A DNA stretch of 64,000 nt from Catonella massiliensis (GCF_016651435.1 NZ_JAEPRJ010000001.1:1674001-1738000); one strand, 5' to 3'. Counted from the first letter of the stretch, positions 9,177 through 18,191 are shown. Numbers and translations are program-made. The notes: generated from the sequence alone by a model not told the origin.

Positions 9177-9220
9177 GCGTTAAAATAGGGCTGCCTCGAC
9201 AAGCCCTACTTTAACGCATC
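9177..9220 (-). terminator. Terminator of WG-repeat gene A
   Basis: Long near-perfect hairpin, GCGTTAAAgTAGGGCT pairing with AGCCCTATTTTAACGC on the minus strand, directly after the WG gene. An almost identical copy follows WG gene B near 13087-13126, showing that the terminator was duplicated with the gene. Confidence 0.85.
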
Positions 9221-9239
9221 TTTTTATGATACACTAAAC

Positions 9240-10352
9240 TTAAATTTTTCTTATAACTTTCCCTTTTTTATCTATGATATACCAGTTATCTCCCTCTCTT
9301 ACAGAGGCGATTCCTTCGCTGAAAAAAATTGCATCATCATACTTAAGCTTTATTACCTCTTCCCCTTTTTTATTGATATAACCATACTTGCCGTCCTTAC
9401 CTACCCTAGCCAGTCCTTCACTAAAACTCCATGCATCATCATACTTAAGCTTTACTACCTCTTTCCCTTTTTTATTGATATAACCACACTTACCGTCCTT
9501 ACCTACCCTAGCCAGTCCTTCTCTAAAATTCCATGCATCATCATACTTAGGCTTTACTACCTCTTCCCCTTTTTTATTGATATAACCCCACTTATCGCCC
9601 TTCTTTACACTAGCCAGTCCTTCCCAAAAACCCCGTGTATCATCATACTTAGTCTTTACTACCTCTTCCCCTTTTTTATTGATATAACCAATCTTACCGT
9701 TCTTCTTTACACCAGCCAGTCCTTCGATGAAACCCCATGAACCATCATACTTAAGCTTTACTACCTCTTCCCCTTTTTTATTGATATAACCCCACTTGCC
9801 GTCCTTACCTACCCCAGCCAGTCCTTCACTAAAATCTCCTACTTCATCATACTTAGGCTTTACTACCTCTTCCCCTTTTTTATTGATATAACCACACTTA
9901 CCGTCCTTCTTTACACCAGCCAGTCCTTCTCTAAAACCCCATGAACCATCATACTTAAGCTTTACTACCTCTTCCCCTTTTTTATTGATATAACCAATCT
10001 TACCGTCCTTCGTTACACCAGCCAGTCCTTCGGTGAAATCTCCCACATCATCATACTTAAGCTTTACTACCTCTTCCCCTTTTTTATTGATATAACCATA
10101 CTTGCCGTCCTTCGTTACACCAGCCAGTCCTTCGATGAAATATCCTACAGAATCATACTTAGGCTTTACTACCTCTTCCCCTTTTTTATTGATATAACCA
10201 TACTTGCCGTCCTTACCTACACTAGCCATTCCTTTCCTGAAAGCTCCTACATCATCATACTTAGCCTTGGCAAACACCTCTCCTGTCTGAAATATCCCCA
10301 CTATCATAGCCAGAATTAACAACACTGAAATCTTTTTTAACATTTTCTTCAT
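9240..10352 (-). CDS. Secreted WG-repeat protein (copy A)
   Basis: 370 residues. A Sec signal peptide (MKKMLKKISVLLILAMIVGI.., cleavage near residue 28-30) is followed by about ten tandem WG repeats with a 34-residue period. Each repeat has the pattern YD..G.F.EGLA.V.KDGKxGYINKKGEEVVKxK, and the last, degenerate repeat ends DNWYIIDKKGKVIRKI. The 102-bp DNA repeats are close to identical, suggesting recent expansion or gene conversion. WG repeats probably form a beta-rich solenoid or propeller on the cell surface; no enzymatic residues are seen. The first 32 residues and the C-terminus match copy B at 13148-14410. Confidence 0.9.
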   Translation of the reverse strand: MKKMLKKISVLLILAMIVGIFQTGEVFAKAKYDDVGAFRKGMASVGKDGKYGYINKKGEEVVKPKYDSVGYFIEGLAGVTKDGKYGYINKKGEEVVKLKYDDVGDFTEGLAGVTKDGKIGYINKKGEEVVKLKYDGSWGFREGLAGVKKDGKCGYINKKGEEVVKPKYDEVGDFSEGLAGVGKDGKWGYINKKGEEVVKLKYDGSWGFIEGLAGVKKNGKIGYINKKGEEVVKTKYDDTRGFWEGLASVKKGDKWGYINKKGEEVVKPKYDDAWNFREGLARVGKDGKCGYINKKGKEVVKLKYDDAWSFSEGLARVGKDGKYGYINKKGEEVIKLKYDDAIFFSEGIASVREGDNWYIIDKKGKVIRKI

Positions 10353-10505
10353 TTTCTTTTTCCTTTCATCTCATTAAACTTTTAATCTTTCTTTACTTCT
10401 CTCCGACATAAAAGCTCTCTCTCAAGGACATATATCTATCCTTTCAGAGTACCGTTTCATGCCGCCTGATTCTAACCTTCGCCCCTCCTTTCCCTATAAA
10501 AAGCA

Positions 10506-10542
10506 AAAAAATGCCTAAAGATAACATCTTTAAGCATTTTTT
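10506..10542 (-). terminator. Attenuator-like terminator in the leader of WG gene A
   Basis: Minus-strand stem AAATGCTTAAAGAT / ATCTTTAGGCATTT (10526-10539/10509-10522), loop GTT, then a T run. It lies between the promoter with its tetranucleotide tract and the WG start codon, so it would end transcription before the gene unless overcome. Copy B has the same hairpin with a compensatory A-T to C-G change. Confidence 0.75.
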
Positions 10543-10589
10543 CTTCTTTTTTTTATAAAAACAGACAACCAAACTAAACAGAGTTACAC

Positions 10590-10646
<57 letters not shown>

Positions 10647-10649
10647 AAA

Positions 10650-10677
10650 ATTATATTCTCTCTCATTCCCCTGTCAA
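10650..10677 (-). promoter_or_regulatory. Promoter of WG gene A
   Basis: Minus-strand TTGACA (10677-10672), a 16-base spacer, and TATAAT (10655-10650): a near-consensus housekeeping-sigma promoter. Identical boxes and spacing precede WG gene B. Confidence 0.8.
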
Positions 10678-10735
10678 CCCCTTTTTCTGATAAAAACCCT
10701 CGATTTTATCACACAATAAGCTATTATTCAGCTAA

Positions 10736-10872
10736 GTATTTCAACGAATTTATTTTACCAAATCTTTATCCTTTTGTAAAGACTCTAAAATCTCCCTCAC
10801 CCTTGCAATTGTAAGATGTAGTTTTTCAACTTAAATGCAACATGGTGTTACACCTACTCTGACAGATACCTC
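10736..10872. repeat. 137-bp direct repeat, left copy (IS1634-family target duplication)
   Basis: Identical base for base to 12867-13003, with the IS element exactly between them. The segment holds the last codons of a lost minus-strand gene (..ARVREILESLQKDKDLVK, stop at 10750) and IS-end-like sequence. Confidence 0.95.
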
Positions 10873-11002
10873 GGGAGTTTGACAACCTAATCCGTTATGA
10901 GGTTCATCAAAGCCAGATATGGCTTATTTTTTTTGTCAAATCTTAAATTTATGCTTGCACGTTCCACTCCGATACGTTATAATAGTATTGGAGGATAATA
11001 CT

Positions 11003-12769
11003 ATGAGATTAGGATGGACTACCGGAAAATATTCAATTACCTATCGTGCTGTTAAAACAGTTAGAATCAATGGGAAAAACAAAACTCAGATTGTTAAAAC
11101 TTTCGGTTCAGAAAAACAAATCTGCGAGATGTATGGCGTGAAAGATGCAAAAGCCTGGGCTAAAGAACAGGTGCGTATTATGAATGAAGCTGAAAAAGAA
11201 GATTCCGCAACATTTAATATTGAGCTCTGTGCCGCTAATGACCTTGTTAGTAATGAACAGCATAGGTTTAATGGCGGATATCTTTTCCTTCAGGATATTT
11301 ATTATGAATTAGGCATGCATAAGATTTGCCGTGCAATCTCTGCGAGACACCCATTTGAGTACGACCTGAATGACATACTTTCACGTCTTATATACAGCAG
11401 AATACTTTTCCCGTCATCAAAAAGGAATAGCTTTGAAGAGTCAAAGCGCTTTATTGAACAGCCCTCTTTTGAACTACATGATGTTTACCGCTCATTATCA
11501 GTGATAGCAGAAGAGGCTGATTATATTCAGAGCCGCATTTTTAAAAATAGCACTGCAGTGCAAAAACGAAATACTCAAGTAATCTATTATGACTGTACAA
11601 ATTTCTACTTTGAGATCGACAATGAAGAGGATGATAAGCAGTTTGGCAAAAGTAAGGAAAACCGCCCACTTCCTATAGTAGGAATGGGGCTGTTTATGGA
11701 TAGCGATGGTATTCCTATATCTTTTTGCATTTATCCCGGAAACCGCAATGAACAGACCACTATGATTCCGCTTGAAAAGAAGATGCTTTCTGGATTTGAT
11801 ATGTCCAAGTTTGTTGTCTGTACAGATTCAGGGCTGTCATCTGCAACAAACCGGGTGTTTAATTCCTACGACAGCGAAAACGGCATGCGCGGGTATATAA
11901 CAACACAGCCTATCAAAATACTTAAAGACTTCTTACAAGAGTGGTGTATGGCTGATGATGGATGGCTTCTCGATGGTGATAGAAGCGGCAAAAAATATAG
12001 GATATCAGAATTAGACAATGAAAAGGATAGAGACAAGATTTTCTACAGATCGCGATGGATTAAAGAGGAAGGTATCGTCCATACAGACAGTGGCGACAGA
12101 AAGCAAATAATCGAACAGAAGCTTATTGTTTCATACTCCTTAAAATACCGTGATTTCCAGCGCCATGTGCGTAAAGGACAGATTGAAAGAGCTGCGAAAA
12201 TGATTGAAAAAGGACGCTCATCGATAGAAAGAAAAAAACAGAATGATCCTAAACGATTTATAAAAACCGACCATACAACAAAGTACGGGGAGATTGCAGA
12301 TGTATCCATAAACAGCATAGACCAGTCATATATTGAAAATGAAGAAAAATATGATGGTTTCTATGCTGTATGCACCAACCTTAATGACAACATAGGTAGT
12401 ATAGTCAGGGCAAACAAGCGACGTTGGGAGATTGAAGAATGCTTTAGAATAATGAAAACTGATTTTGAAGCACGTCCTGTATATTTAAACAGGAAAGACA
12501 GGATACTTGCCCATTTCATAACCTGTTTTATTTCGCTTATTGTATACAGGTATCTTGAAAAGAAACTTAATAATAAATATACCATAGACCAGATACTTCC
12601 TACCCTTCAGGAAATGGATTTCATAAAGTACGAGGGTAAAGGTTATCAGCCCATTTACACCAGAACAAAAATCACAGATGCACTGCACGATGCATTTGGA
12701 TTCTGTACATCTAAACAGATAGTTCCAATAAAAAAAATGAGGAATATTTTTTCACAAACAAAAAAATAG
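11003..12769 (+). CDS. IS1634-family DDE transposase
   Basis: 588 residues from ATG at 11003, chosen because GGAGG lies eight bases upstream; an in-frame ATG at 10919 has no such site. The family pattern is clear: MRLGWTTGKYSITY at the N-terminus, the first catalytic Asp in YYDCTNFYFE, the second in VVCTDSGLSS, and the Glu in the C-terminal RRWEIEECFRIMKTDFEARP. The DDE domain is split by a beta-strand insertion as in IS4-related families. No frameshift is seen, so the element may still be active. Confidence 0.95.
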   Translation: MRLGWTTGKYSITYRAVKTVRINGKNKTQIVKTFGSEKQICEMYGVKDAKAWAKEQVRIMNEAEKEDSATFNIELCAANDLVSNEQHRFNGGYLFLQDIYYELGMHKICRAISARHPFEYDLNDILSRLIYSRILFPSSKRNSFEESKRFIEQPSFELHDVYRSLSVIAEEADYIQSRIFKNSTAVQKRNTQVIYYDCTNFYFEIDNEEDDKQFGKSKENRPLPIVGMGLFMDSDGIPISFCIYPGNRNEQTTMIPLEKKMLSGFDMSKFVVCTDSGLSSATNRVFNSYDSENGMRGYITTQPIKILKDFLQEWCMADDGWLLDGDRSGKKYRISELDNEKDRDKIFYRSRWIKEEGIVHTDSGDRKQIIEQKLIVSYSLKYRDFQRHVRKGQIERAAKMIEKGRSSIERKKQNDPKRFIKTDHTTKYGEIADVSINSIDQSYIENEEKYDGFYAVCTNLNDNIGSIVRANKRRWEIEECFRIMKTDFEARPVYLNRKDRILAHFITCFISLIVYRYLEKKLNNKYTIDQILPTLQEMDFIKYEGKGYQPIYTRTKITDALHDAFGFCTSKQIVPIKKMRNIFSQTKK

Positions 12770-12798
12770 ATAGTGTAACGTGCATATGTGAATTTTCC

Positions 12799-12845
12799 AA
12801 AAGCCCTGTAACTCGCTTCTATAGTGAATTACAAGGCTTTTTTTC
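12799..12845 (+). terminator. Terminator of the IS1634-family transposase
   Basis: Plus-strand stem AAAGCCcTGTAA / TTACAaGGCTTT followed by a run of T, inside the right end of the element. Confidence 0.75.
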
Positions 12846-12866
12846 TTAAAAAGCTGTCAAAGACGG

Positions 12867-13003
12867 GTATTTCAACGAATTTATTTTACCAAATCTTTAT
12901 CCTTTTGTAAAGACTCTAAAATCTCCCTCACCCTTGCAATTGTAAGATGTAGTTTTTCAACTTAAATGCAACATGGTGTTACACCTACTCTGACAGATAC
13001 CTC
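12867..13003. repeat. 137-bp direct repeat, right copy (IS1634-family target duplication)
   Basis: Exact copy of 10736-10872. A third, partial copy of its first ~74 bp (one mismatch) lies upstream of WG gene B at 14799-14872. That copy stems from the older tandem duplication rather than from the IS insertion. Confidence 0.95.
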
Positions 13004-13086
13004 TGTTGCATTTACATTGAAAGATATCGTTGCACTTACCTTGAAAATCTAGATTTTCCCTTCATACCCCCCTCCCTAAAATCGGC

Positions 13087-13126
13087 ATTAAAATAGGGCT
13101 GCCTCGGCAAGCCCTACTTTAACGCA
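13087..13126 (-). terminator. Terminator of WG-repeat gene B
   Basis: Copy of the hairpin behind gene A (GTTAAAGTAGGGCT..AGCCCTATTTTAA on the minus strand), differing by a few bases. Confidence 0.82.
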
Positions 13127-13147
13127 TCTTTTTATGATACACTAAGC

Positions 13148-14410
13148 TTAAATTTTTCTTATAACTTTCCCTTTTTTATCTATGATATACCAGTTATCTC
13201 TCTCTTTTACAGGGGCGATTCCTTCACTGAAATCATTTGCACCATAATACTTAATCTTTACTACCTCTTCCCCTTTTTTATTGATAAAACCCCACCTGCC
13301 GTCCTTCAATACCCTAGCCAGTCCTTCTCTGAAATCATCTACTTCATCATACTTAGGCTTTACTACCTCTTCCCCTTTTTTATTGATATAACCATCCTTG
13401 CCGTCCTTAACTACCCAAGCCAGTCCTTCTCTAAAATCTCCTACTTCATCATACTTAGGCTTTACTACCTCTTTCCCTTTTTTATTGATAACTCCCCACT
13501 TGCCGTCCTTCTCTACCAAAGCCAGTCCTTCTCTGAAATCGCCTGCATAATCATACTTAGGCTTTATTACCTCTTTCCATTTTTTATTGATATAACCCCA
13601 CTTACCGTCCTTCTCTAACAAAGCCAGTCCTTCTCTGAAATCTCCTGCACCATCATACTTAGGCTTTACTACCTCTTCCCCTTTTTCATTGATATAACCA
13701 TACTTACCGTCCTTCTTTACCAAAGCCAGTCCTTCACTGAAATCGCCTGCATGATCATACTTAAGATTTACTACCTCTTCCCCTTTTTTATTGATATAAC
13801 CAAACTTAACCCAGCTAAACAAACTACCTATCCCTACCATAGCCAGTCCTTCACTAAAATCTCCTACTCCATCATACTTAGGCTTTACTACCTCTTCCCC
13901 TTTTTCATTGATATAACCACACTTGCCCATGCCCCACTTGCCGTACTTCTTTACCCCAGCCAGCCCTTCACTGAAAGCTTCTAAAATACTATACTTAGGC
14001 TTTACTACCTCTTCCCCTTTTTTATTGATATATCCATACTTGTCGTCCTTCTCTACCCTAGCCAGTCCTTCACTGAAAGCTTCTCCCTTATCATACTTAG
14101 GCTTTACTACCTCTTCCCCCTTTTTATTGATATATCCATACTTGCCGTCCTTCCTTACCAAAGCCAGTCCTTCACTAAAGTCTCCTGCATCATCATACTT
14201 AGGCTTTACTACCTCTTCCCCTTTTTTATTGATATATCCATACTTACGGTTTACCCAATAATCATCTATTGTTGTTACCCAAGCCAGTCCTTCGCTGAAA
14301 GCTCCTACAAGTTCATACTTAGCCTTGGCAAACACCTCTCCTGTCTGAAATATCCCCACTATCATAGCCAGAATTAACAACACTGAAATCTTTTTTAACA
14401 TTTTCTTCAT
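13148..14410 (-). CDS. Secreted WG-repeat protein (copy B)
   Basis: 420 residues. It has the same Sec signal peptide as copy A (MKKMLKKISVLLILAMIVGI..) and about eleven WG repeats of 34 residues, several with short insertions (for example near residues 45-60, 155-165 and 195-205). The C-terminus, DNWYIIDKKGKVIRKI, is as in copy A. Spelling variants such as NEKGEE and NKKWKE break the uniformity seen in A. It is exported and probably surface-associated; the ligand is unknown. Gene, leader and terminator together are a tandem duplicate of copy A, later separated by the IS1634-family insertion. AAAGGA precedes the ATG. Confidence 0.9.
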   Translation of the reverse strand: MKKMLKKISVLLILAMIVGIFQTGEVFAKAKYELVGAFSEGLAWVTTIDDYWVNRKYGYINKKGEEVVKPKYDDAGDFSEGLALVRKDGKYGYINKKGEEVVKPKYDKGEAFSEGLARVEKDDKYGYINKKGEEVVKPKYSILEAFSEGLAGVKKYGKWGMGKCGYINEKGEEVVKPKYDGVGDFSEGLAMVGIGSLFSWVKFGYINKKGEEVVNLKYDHAGDFSEGLALVKKDGKYGYINEKGEEVVKPKYDGAGDFREGLALLEKDGKWGYINKKWKEVIKPKYDYAGDFREGLALVEKDGKWGVINKKGKEVVKPKYDEVGDFREGLAWVVKDGKDGYINKKGEEVVKPKYDEVDDFREGLARVLKDGRWGFINKKGEEVVKIKYYGANDFSEGIAPVKERDNWYIIDKKGKVIRKI

Positions 14411-14565
14411 TTTCTTTTTCCTTTCATCTCATTAAACTTTTAATCTTTCTTTCCTTCTTCCCGACATATAAGCTCTCTCTCAAGGACATATATCTATCCT
14501 TTCAGAGCGCCGTTTCATGCCGCCTGATTCTAACCTTCGCCCCTCCTTTCCCTATAAATAGCAAA

Positions 14566-14600
14566 AAAACCGCCTAAAGATAGCATCTTTAAGCAGTTCT
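14566..14600 (-). terminator. Attenuator-like terminator in the leader of WG gene B
   Basis: Minus-strand stem AACTGCTTAAAGAT / ATCTTTAGGCGGTT (14585-14598/14568-14581) followed by TTTTT. Relative to copy A the third pair is C-G instead of A-T (both strands changed) and the fourth is U-G instead of U-A, so pairing has been kept. Confidence 0.75.
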
Positions 14601-14648
14601 TCTTCTTTTTTCTATAAAAACAGACAATCAAACCAAACAGAGTTACAC

Positions 14649-14709
<61 letters not shown>

Positions 14710-14712
14710 AAA

Positions 14713-14740
14713 ATTATATTCTCTCTCATTCCCCTGTCAA
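14713..14740 (-). promoter_or_regulatory. Promoter of WG gene B
   Basis: TTGACA (14740-14735), a 16-base spacer and TATAAT (14718-14713) on the minus strand, as in copy A. Confidence 0.8.
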
Positions 14741-14798
14741 CCCCTTTTTCTGATAACAACCCCCAAATTTATCACACAATAGGCTATAATTCAGCTAA

Positions 14799-14872
14799 GT
14801 ATTTCAACGAATTTATTTTACCAAATCTTTATCCTTTTGTAAAGAGTCTAAAATCTCCCTCACCCTTGCAAT
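14799..14872 (-). pseudogene. 3'-end remnant of an unidentified gene (third copy)
   Basis: About 19 codons in frame to a stop at 14813 on the minus strand, encoding ARVREILDSLQKDKDLVK. The same tail occurs at 10750 and 12881 with Glu for Asp. It looks like the end of the gene that once preceded the WG locus and was duplicated with it. Identity of the parent gene is not recognisable. Bases 14873-14980 show no gene. Confidence 0.5.
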
Positions 14873-14980
14873 ATGTAAGAATACAATAGATGTGAAACCT
14901 CACCCTATACAAAAGAGAGTTAGTTTCTTATTTAAGTCGGCGCTGCTTTATGGAGTGTTTACGGATAGATACATACTTTT

Positions 14981-15340
14981 CTATATTACCGATTGTAAGC
15001 TGTTTAAGTGGCAAATCATACTTAAATTCCTTGAATTTAGATGCAAATTTTTCGTAATATTTTTTAGATATTTACCTTTTCTCAAAGCATAATAAATGTT
15101 ATTATCTTTTTTTAATATAAATCTATAATCTTTTACATTATCATTTTTAACATTTACACCAAAACCTCCTGCATCTCCATCGCTGTTTCCTATTTTAAAA
15201 AGTAGATAATCTTTACTAAAATAACATTTTTTTATCCCAAAATCGAAGTACCAATTGCTTGTTATCTCTTTGCTTTTCCCCTTATGTAAATCTAATTTAC
15301 ATAATCGGCAATATCCTTCTCCATAAACAATACAATACAT
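14981..15340 (-). CDS. Hypothetical protein, possibly a gene fragment
   Basis: A 119-codon open frame with ATG at 15340 but no ribosome binding site; the bases before it are part of the tRNA terminator. The product has short beta-strand-like, Lys/Tyr-rich segments (for example LDLHKGKSKEI and FILKKDNNIYYALRKGK). These resemble pieces of the beta-propeller-like DUF5050 proteins common in this group, but the match is weak. The lack of a start signal and of any signal peptide suggests a remnant of a larger secreted protein. No function is assigned. Confidence 0.3.
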   Translation of the reverse strand: MYCIVYGEGYCRLCKLDLHKGKSKEITSNWYFDFGIKKCYFSKDYLLFKIGNSDGDAGGFGVNVKNDNVKDYRFILKKDNNIYYALRKGKYLKNITKNLHLNSRNLSMICHLNSLQSVI

Positions 15341-15353
15341 ATTATTTTTATAA

Positions 15354-15388
15354 AAAAAAGACCAATCAAAAAATGACTAGTCTTTTTT
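15354..15388 (-). terminator. Terminator after tRNA-Thr
   Basis: Minus-strand AAAAGACTAGTCA / TGATTGGTCTTTT hairpin (15374-15386/15356-15368) followed by TTTT, directly behind the tRNA gene. Confidence 0.82.
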
Positions 15389-15401
15389 CTTAGTTTATAT
15401 A

Positions 15402-15474
15402 AGCTGGCGACGGGAGTCGGACCCGTGACCTCCGCACTACCAATGCGACGCTCTACCACCTGAGCCACGCCAGC
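15402..15474 (-). tRNA. tRNA-Thr (anticodon GGT)
   Basis: A 73-nt cloverleaf: acceptor GCTGGCG/CGCCAGC, D-arm GCTC..GAGC, anticodon stem with loop TTGGTAG giving anticodon GGT (reads ACC/ACU), and T-arm CGGGTCCGACTCCCG. Discriminator T; CCA is not encoded. Confidence 0.97.
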
Positions 15475-15539
15475 AACACGTTACTCTTTTTTAGAGCAAC
15501 CTTAGACATTCTACTAAATTTTAGCCTAAATGTCAAGTA

Positions 15540-16484
15540 TCATTTTATAAACCTTACGGCCCCTATAATACCTGCATCGTTGCCAAGTTTTGCTGACTCT
15601 ACTGTTAACCCAATGGCAAAATTAGGCATTACACTTTTAAGAACTTTCTCTTTTACTTTATCAACGAAAAGTTCCTTCTGCCCGGATACTCCTCCGCCTA
15701 AGATTATCATTTCAGGATTGAAGGTATGAACAAGTCCTACCAGTGCCGCTGATATGTAGTTTATCCATTCATCTACATATTTTATAACAACTTCATTTCC
15801 CGCTGCAACCTCCTTAAATATCAATCTTCCATCTACCTTACCAGCTTCAATTCCTTTTATCTCTCCAGAGATAACAGCCTCTTTCACCTTTCTTACGAGG
15901 GCGCTTGTAGAGCCATAGTGCTCTATACAGCCCTTATTACCACAAGAGCAGTCTTCTCCGTCAACATTAACAGGTATATGGCCTATTTCGCCAGCAAAGC
16001 CCTTTGTACCCAGCAAAATCTTGGAGTCTACTATTATCCCTCCGCCAACTCCTGTACCTATTGTCATGACAACCACATTTTCCTTACCTCTTGCGGCACC
16101 CTTCCACATTTCTCCAAGGGCTGCAGCATTGGCATCGTTTAATACAGCAGTCTTTACGCCAAATTCATTCTCAAATCTTGACCTGATGTTAGTTCCCTCC
16201 CAGTTCTTTATATGTCCTGCGGAGCCCTCTACTATGCCAAGCTTAGTGTTTATACCTCCTGTAGCTGACACACCAATTCCCGCAATTTCGGCAAAGTTCT
16301 TATTATTATCTTCCATAAAAAGCCTTGTGCTCTTAACTACAGTTTCAATAATGGGCGTTTCATAATTATCGAATTTTACAGGGTATTCTAAAACCCTGCT
16401 TACCATATTTCCATCTTCATCTACAAGCCCTAACTTTACTGCTGTACCGCCAATATCTATTCCTAAGTACATCTTATCAGCCAT
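15540..16484 (-). CDS. ROK-family sugar kinase (glucokinase-like)
   Basis: 314 residues with the full ROK architecture. There is a phosphate-binding loop DIGGTAVKLG (residues 10-19), a catalytic Asp in LNDANA (D117), the second loop IGTGVGGG (142-149), the substrate Glu/His in EIGHI (166-170) and the zinc site CSCGNKGC (179-186). It phosphorylates a hexose with ATP in the cytoplasm. Glucose is the usual substrate of this branch, but N-acetylmannosamine is a possible alternative because nanE lies 3.5 kb upstream. It follows truA by 29 bases at the end of the ecf cluster. GGGAGG precedes the ATG. Confidence 0.9.
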   Translation of the reverse strand: MADKMYLGIDIGGTAVKLGLVDEDGNMVSRVLEYPVKFDNYETPIIETVVKSTRLFMEDNNKNFAEIAGIGVSATGGINTKLGIVEGSAGHIKNWEGTNIRSRFENEFGVKTAVLNDANAAALGEMWKGAARGKENVVVMTIGTGVGGGIIVDSKILLGTKGFAGEIGHIPVNVDGEDCSCGNKGCIEHYGSTSALVRKVKEAVISGEIKGIEAGKVDGRLIFKEVAAGNEVVIKYVDEWINYISAALVGLVHTFNPEMIILGGGVSGQKELFVDKVKEKVLKSVMPNFAIGLTVESAKLGNDAGIIGAVRFIK

Positions 16485-16513
16485 TTCCTCTACCTCCCGG
16501 ATGGCAGCCTCTT

Positions 16514-17260
16514 TTATTCCTCTTTATACCTTATACCCATCAAAAACAGTCCCTTAGCAGGCAGTGTTGTACCAAGATGTCCTCTGTCTTTTCTTTCTAT
16601 GATATCGGGAATATCCAAAGGATTTATCTTTCCTTCCCCGACTTTTACAAGTGTTCCCGCAATTATTCTAACCATATTGTAGAGAAAGCCATCACCCCTA
16701 ACCCTTATAATAAGGCCATTCCTTACGGTTTCTTCCACGTCTATCTGAAATACAGTCCTTACCTTATCCTCCTTATCAGTCTTGGCTGAACAAAAAGAGG
16801 TAAAGTCATGCCTTCCTTCTATGAATGAAGCCGCCCTTTTCATAGCCTTGATATCTAAAGTATGTTTCACATTATGGCTGTAGAGCCTGTCTGTCGGAAA
16901 CGGGATTCTGGAAGTATTGATATGGTATTCGTAAGTCTTATCTATTACATTTCTTCGTGGATGAAATAGAGATTCGACTTCTATACTGTCCATTACTCTG
17001 ATACTGTCAGGAAGCTTAGTATTAAGCGCAGGAGCCAATTTTTCTGCAGGAATTGTTGTGTCTGAGTCAAATACAGCCACATTACCATAGGCGTGTACAC
17101 CTGCATCAGTCCTGCTTGCGCCTATTGTGACAATATCCTCTCTCAAAAGGCCTGAGAGTGCATCATTTATAAAGCCCTCAATTGTAGGTAGTTCAGGTTG
17201 ATATTGATAGCCACAGTAAGCGGATCCATCATAAGCAACCGTCAGTTTAAATCTCTTCAT
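16514..17260 (-). CDS. truA: tRNA pseudouridine(38-40) synthase
   Basis: 248 residues. The catalytic Asp lies in GASRTDAGVHAYGN (D52), and the family's second half has the RGDGFLYNMVRIIAGT motif. TruA converts uridines 38-40 of many tRNA anticodon arms to pseudouridine. It sits three bases after ecfT, the usual Firmicutes position. In most relatives rplM and rpsI follow; here a ROK kinase follows instead. Confidence 0.97.
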   Translation of the reverse strand: MKRFKLTVAYDGSAYCGYQYQPELPTIEGFINDALSGLLREDIVTIGASRTDAGVHAYGNVAVFDSDTTIPAEKLAPALNTKLPDSIRVMDSIEVESLFHPRRNVIDKTYEYHINTSRIPFPTDRLYSHNVKHTLDIKAMKRAASFIEGRHDFTSFCSAKTDKEDKVRTVFQIDVEETVRNGLIIRVRGDGFLYNMVRIIAGTLVKVGEGKINPLDIPDIIERKDRGHLGTTLPAKGLFLMGIRYKEE

Positions 17261-17263
17261 TAC

Positions 17264-18085
17264 TCAGACTCCAATGTATTTGTTAGCCAGTATATTCACG
17301 ACTATTATAAGTCCCACATAGGCAAAACAGGTGATATAGGCAACCCCGTCACGCCTTTTATACTTGAGGGGCTTCATCTTGGTTCTGCCTTCTCCACCGT
17401 GATAACACCTAGCCTCCATAGCCATGGCAAGGTCAATTGCCCTCCTAAATGCTGATACAAAGAGAGGAACCAGGATAGGTATGAGTGCTTTTGCCTTTTT
17501 TATAAAACCTCCGCTTTCAAAATCAGCGCCTCTGGCTGACTGCGCCTTCATTATCTTATCTGTTTCTTCAAGCAGTATAGGTATGAATCTAAGTGCAATC
17601 GACATCATCATGGCTATTTCGTGAACAGGTAAACCTATTTTCCCAAATACCGATAATCCTTTTTCCATACCGTCTGTAAGCTGGTTTGGGCTGGTAGTAA
17701 GAGTAAGCACAGATGAGCCTATTATAAGAAGTACAAGCCTTATTCCCATAAATATAGCCGTTTTCAGGCCTTCTTCCGTTATCCTAACATTTCCAAATAA
17801 ATGTATAAGCTCCTTACCCGGAGTTAAAAACATATTGAAGACCACAGTGAATAAGAGCAATATAAATACTGCTCTGAGACCTTTGATTATAAACTTAAAG
17901 GGTACTTTTGATAGCTTGATAACTGTACCCAAAAACAAGGCTACCACTATGTAGCCGGTAAAACTGCTGAATAAAAACAGTGATACAATGAAGATTATGG
18001 TTCCCGCAAGCTTAACTCTTGGATCAAGCCTGTGTATGACCGAATCTGCAGGATAATACTGCCCTATTGTTATATCTCTAATCAT
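17264..18085 (-). CDS. ecfT: ECF transporter transmembrane subunit EcfT
   Basis: 273 residues with about five to six membrane segments and the two coupling signatures of EcfT, SARGADFESGG and MEARCYHGGEGRT. These helices contact the two ATPases. EcfT forms the shared module that energises interchangeable S-components for vitamin uptake. It lies downstream of ecfA2 after a 106-base gap without a visible terminator and is followed at once by truA. No S-component is encoded nearby, as usual for the shared module. Confidence 0.95.
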   Translation of the reverse strand: MIRDITIGQYYPADSVIHRLDPRVKLAGTIIFIVSLFLFSSFTGYIVVALFLGTVIKLSKVPFKFIIKGLRAVFILLLFTVVFNMFLTPGKELIHLFGNVRITEEGLKTAIFMGIRLVLLIIGSSVLTLTTSPNQLTDGMEKGLSVFGKIGLPVHEIAMMMSIALRFIPILLEETDKIMKAQSARGADFESGGFIKKAKALIPILVPLFVSAFRRAIDLAMAMEARCYHGGEGRTKMKPLKYKRRDGVAYITCFAYVGLIIVVNILANKYIGV

Positions 18086-18191
18086 TATACATCCTATCTA
18101 TGTTAAAGCATTCACAATATCAGGCTTTTGATTTTATTACACTCTCTTCAAAGCTCAGTCTTGTAAAGCTTTTATTATACCGTTTTAACCT

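Larger units (their letters stand above)
10873..12866 (+). mobile_element. IS1634-family insertion sequence
   Basis: A 1,994-bp element delimited by 137-bp perfect direct repeats. Its ends are imperfect inverted repeats sharing G-[AT]-[GC]-TTTGACA-[AG]-C (left 10875-10886, right complement near 12853-12864). It carries one intact transposase gene with its own ribosome site and a terminator near 12799-12845. IS1634 is known for long, variable target duplications, which fits the flanks. Confidence 0.88.

Noticed and set aside
15540-16484. Naming the ROK kinase nanK
   Set aside because: Motifs fit glucokinase-type ROK proteins equally well; proximity to nanE alone is not enough.
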